Assembly: GCA_016199375.1 (NCBI GenBank)
Contig: JACQGV010000211.1
Location: forward strand, 1 to 7,378
DNA length: 7,378 nt
Direction: 5' to 3'
Source: Chloroflexota bacterium
GTDB lineage: Bacteria > Chloroflexota > Dehalococcoidia > SHYM01
The stretch's first letter is position 1, and each line of letters starts with the position of its first letter. The translations under genes were made by a program, and so were the position numbers. Of this stretch, positions 5,773 through 7,378 are shown piece after piece. The notes beneath the pieces were generated by a model. The model was not told the DNA's origin and did not search any database. It saw nothing but the letters and a program-made list of their open reading frames with translations.

Positions 5773-5783
5773 GGGGGCGCGCT

Positions 5784-5793
5784 GGAAGGGGGG
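5784..5793 (+). promoter_or_regulatory. Ribosome binding site for the permease, pointing to a CTG start
   Basis: GGAAGGGGGG lies five bases before CTG 5799. No ATG, GTG or TTG exists in frame between this site and the first transmembrane segment, so the site supports a rare start codon. Confidence 0.55.
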
Positions 5794-5798
5794 CAACC

Positions 5799-6815
5799 CT
5801 GCCGTCTAACATCGAGACCTCGCTGGGCTTCCTCGTCATCGTCATTGCGGTGGCGGTCATCTTTGACTTCGCCAACGGCTTCAACGACGCCGCCAACGCC
5901 ATCGCCACCGTTGTCTCCACCCGCGTCCTAACTCCTGTGGTCGCCGTCCTGATGGCCGCGTCTCTGAACTTCGCGGGCGCGTTCTCAGGGACCGCCGTCG
6001 CCAAGGTGGTAGGCGCCGGTGTCGTAGCCTCAGACGCCATTACTCTGACCACCGTCGCCGCCGGGGTGGCGGCCGCCGCCGTCTGGGTCATACTGGCTAC
6101 CCGGGTGGGTTTGCCCATAAGCGGCAGCCACAGCCTTGTTGCGGGTGTGGCGGGGGCGGGTGTAGCCACCGGCGGCTTCGACGCGCTCGTATCCAGCGGG
6201 GTCACGAAGATCCTGCTGGGGCTGGCGCTGGCGCCAGTCGTGGGATTTGTGGGAGGCTACGTGCTCATGCTGGGCCTCTACTGGCTGTTCCGCCGCACCA
6301 GCCCGGCAGCGGTCAGCGGCCTCTTTGGGCGCCTTCAGATGGTCTCCGCGGCGGCCATGGCCTTCAGCCACGGCTCCAACGACGCACAGAAGACTATGGG
6401 CGTCATCGCCCTGGCGCTGGCCACCCACTACAAGTGGGCCCAGGCTGGAATACCCTTTCACATCCCCGTTTGGGTCATTCTCCTCTCTGGCACAGTAATG
6501 GCACTGGGCACCTACGCCGGGGGGTGGAACGTGGTGCGCACCCTGGGCGTGCGTATCGTCCAGATGCGGCCGGTCAACGGCTTCGCTGCCGAAAGCGCCG
6601 CCGCTTCCGTTATCGAATCGGCCTCACGCCTTGGCTTCCCGCTTAGCACCACCCACGTCATCACCTCTACCATCATGGGACAGGGCTCCACCAGGCGGCT
6701 TTCGGCGGTGCGGTGGGGCGTGGCGCGGGGCATCGTGATCGCCTGGATTGTCACCTTCCCGTTCTGTGCCTTGCTGGGGGCGGGGCTCTTCAAGCTCCTG
6801 GATATTCTGATCTAG
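5799..6815 (+). CDS. pit: Pit-family inorganic phosphate permease
   Basis: This integral membrane protein of the Pit (PF01384) family takes up phosphate, usually as a metal-phosphate complex with protons. Both halves of the internal repeat carry the signature: FDFANGFNDAANAIA (residues 22-36) and SHGSNDAQKTMG (from Gly192 on). Hydrophobic stretches occur throughout, and the later block LGFPLSTTHVITSTIMGQG is also family-typical. With a start at CTG 5799 the protein has 338 residues and 21 residues before FDFANG, matching family N-termini. The frame stays open upstream into the DUF47 gene, but that part is out-of-frame shadow sequence. ATC 5811 would be an even rarer start, and GTG 5850 would remove most of the first membrane helix. 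A base error near the start is possible. Confidence 0.9.
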   Translation: MPSNIETSLGFLVIVIAVAVIFDFANGFNDAANAIATVVSTRVLTPVVAVLMAASLNFAGAFSGTAVAKVVGAGVVASDAITLTTVAAGVAAAAVWVILATRVGLPISGSHSLVAGVAGAGVATGGFDALVSSGVTKILLGLALAPVVGFVGGYVLMLGLYWLFRRTSPAAVSGLFGRLQMVSAAAMAFSHGSNDAQKTMGVIALALATHYKWAQAGIPFHIPVWVILLSGTVMALGTYAGGWNVVRTLGVRIVQMRPVNGFAAESAAASVIESASRLGFPLSTTHVITSTIMGQGSTRRLSAVRWGVARGIVIAWIVTFPFCALLGAGLFKLLDILI

Positions 6816-6851
6816 CCCGGCCGCCTATCTCCGGCGCTCTCCCCAGCCTGG

Positions 6852-6880
6852 TTGACGAATACTGGGTGTGTCGCTACCAT
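6852..6880 (+). promoter_or_regulatory. Promoter for the solute-binding protein gene
   Basis: TTGACG (6852-6857) and TACCAT (6875-6880) are separated by the ideal 17 nt. Initiation would be near 6887, leaving a leader of about 37 nt before ATG 6924. It shares the TTGACG -35 with the promoter candidate at 4882. Confidence 0.6.
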
Positions 6881-6923
6881 TTCCCTCATCGGAGAGGAGA
6901 GCTAGACCTTTGAGGAGGAGCCC

Positions 6924-7378
6924 ATGAGCAGACGCCGGATGCCGCTCTTGGCGCCGGGGGCCGTAGCGCTGGCCCTGCTGGTGGCCTGCGGCGGCGCCGC
7001 CGCGCCCACCGCCACGCCCACCCGGCCGGCGGCCGCCCCCACTACGGCGCCCGCCGCCCCCACTGCGGCCGCGCAGCCCAGCCCCACGCCGCTTCCCGGC
7101 GCCGGCGCCGTCCCCACGCCGGCCCCCACGCCCACCAAGGCCGTCGCCAAGACCCGCGGCCGGGTGGTGATAGCATCCTCCACCTACGCCGATTTCGAGC
7201 CCGACATCACCAAGTTCCGCTCGGGCAACACCCGCCCCTTGGTCCTGAACATCAACGACACCCTGGTGGGCCGCAATGAGGAGGGCAAGTGGTATGGCCT
7301 GCTCTCCGAGTCCTGGACCGCGGCCCCTGACAAGTGGACGTTCAAGATCAAGAAGGGGGTCAAGTTCCACGACGGCAC
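6924..7378 (+). CDS. ABC transporter family 5 solute-binding lipoprotein (partial, 3' end outside window)
   Basis: The 151 complete codons encode the N-terminus of an extracytoplasmic substrate-binding protein of the SBP_bac_5 (oligopeptide/dipeptide/nickel) family. A basic start (MSRRR) leads into a hydrophobic segment ending in LVAC, so Cys22 is the predicted lipidated residue. A linker of about 45 residues rich in Pro, Thr and Ala follows, with repeated PTP/APT units, as often seen in Chloroflexota lipoproteins. The mature domain then begins and shows the family's pattern: LNINDTLVGRNEEGKWYG, then LLSESWTAAPDKWTFKIKKG, then VKFHDG. The strong site GAGGAGGAG (6912-6920) supports ATG 6924. 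It has its own promoter and is probably the first gene of a transporter operon. The substrate cannot be told from this part. Confidence 0.9.
   Translation, partial: MSRRRMPLLAPGAVALALLVACGGAAAPTATPTRPAAAPTTAPAAPTAAAQPSPTPLPGAGAVPTPAPTPTKAVAKTRGRVVIASSTYADFEPDITKFRSGNTRPLVLNINDTLVGRNEEGKWYGLLSESWTAAPDKWTFKIKKGVKFHDG

Noticed and set aside
5502..5798. An N-terminal extension of the permease frame reaching back to an ATG at 5502
   Set aside because: The added 99 residues are the out-of-frame reading of the DUF47 gene, rich in Gly and Arg, and Pit proteins have no such extension.
6816..6845. CCGG repeats after the permease stop as a terminator
   Set aside because: Only four pairs can form and no T-run follows.
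6825..7370. A 181-codon open frame on the minus strand at the window end
   Set aside because: It lies opposite the solute-binding lipoprotein gene, which has promoter, ribosome site, lipobox and family motifs; the minus-strand product is mostly Gly/Arg repeats.

Overview
The window is GC-rich bacterial DNA with densely packed genes, all on the + strand. I lean towards Chloroflexota, perhaps a Dehalococcoidia-like lineage. The reasons are the Pro/Thr/Ala-rich linker behind the lipobox of the last gene, an archaeal-type four-subunit 2-oxoacid:ferredoxin oxidoreductase, and the HTH/ferredoxin protein. This placement is inference; no rRNA or other phylogenetic marker is present.

Layout: the last 17 codons of an unrecognised gene (1-54) are followed by a leader with nested palindromes (55-220). 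Next come four overlapping genes for a pyruvate/2-oxoacid:ferredoxin oxidoreductase in the order gamma-delta-alpha-beta (221-3161). A short gene for a lipoprotein of the PCYCGC-motif family follows 29 nt later (3191-3667), and then a winged-helix/dicluster ferredoxin protein (3722-4795). A 347-nt gap with a good promoter candidate separates these from a phosphate-transport pair: a DUF47/PhoU-like accessory protein (5143-5772) and a Pit-type permease (5799-6815). The window ends inside a family 5 ABC solute-binding lipoprotein (6924-7378).

The most notable item is the PCYCGC-type lipoprotein. Read conventionally it stops at a TGA (3530-3532) after 113 residues. The same reading frame continues for 44 more sense codons and encodes the expected C-terminal part of the family. 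The TGA sits where the family has the first Cys of a CxxC pair, giving UxxC, and a small hairpin with G at the second loop position follows at a bacterial SECIS-like distance. I therefore annotate a candidate selenoprotein of 158 residues with Sec114.

Functionally, the oxidoreductase would reduce ferredoxin in the cytoplasm while decarboxylating a 2-oxoacid to acyl-CoA. The dicluster protein could be an electron carrier or redox sensor made from the same transcript. The lipoprotein would sit outside the membrane, and its link to the oxidoreductase is positional only. The DUF47-Pit pair is a separate low-affinity phosphate uptake unit with its own promoter and a palindromic operator candidate.
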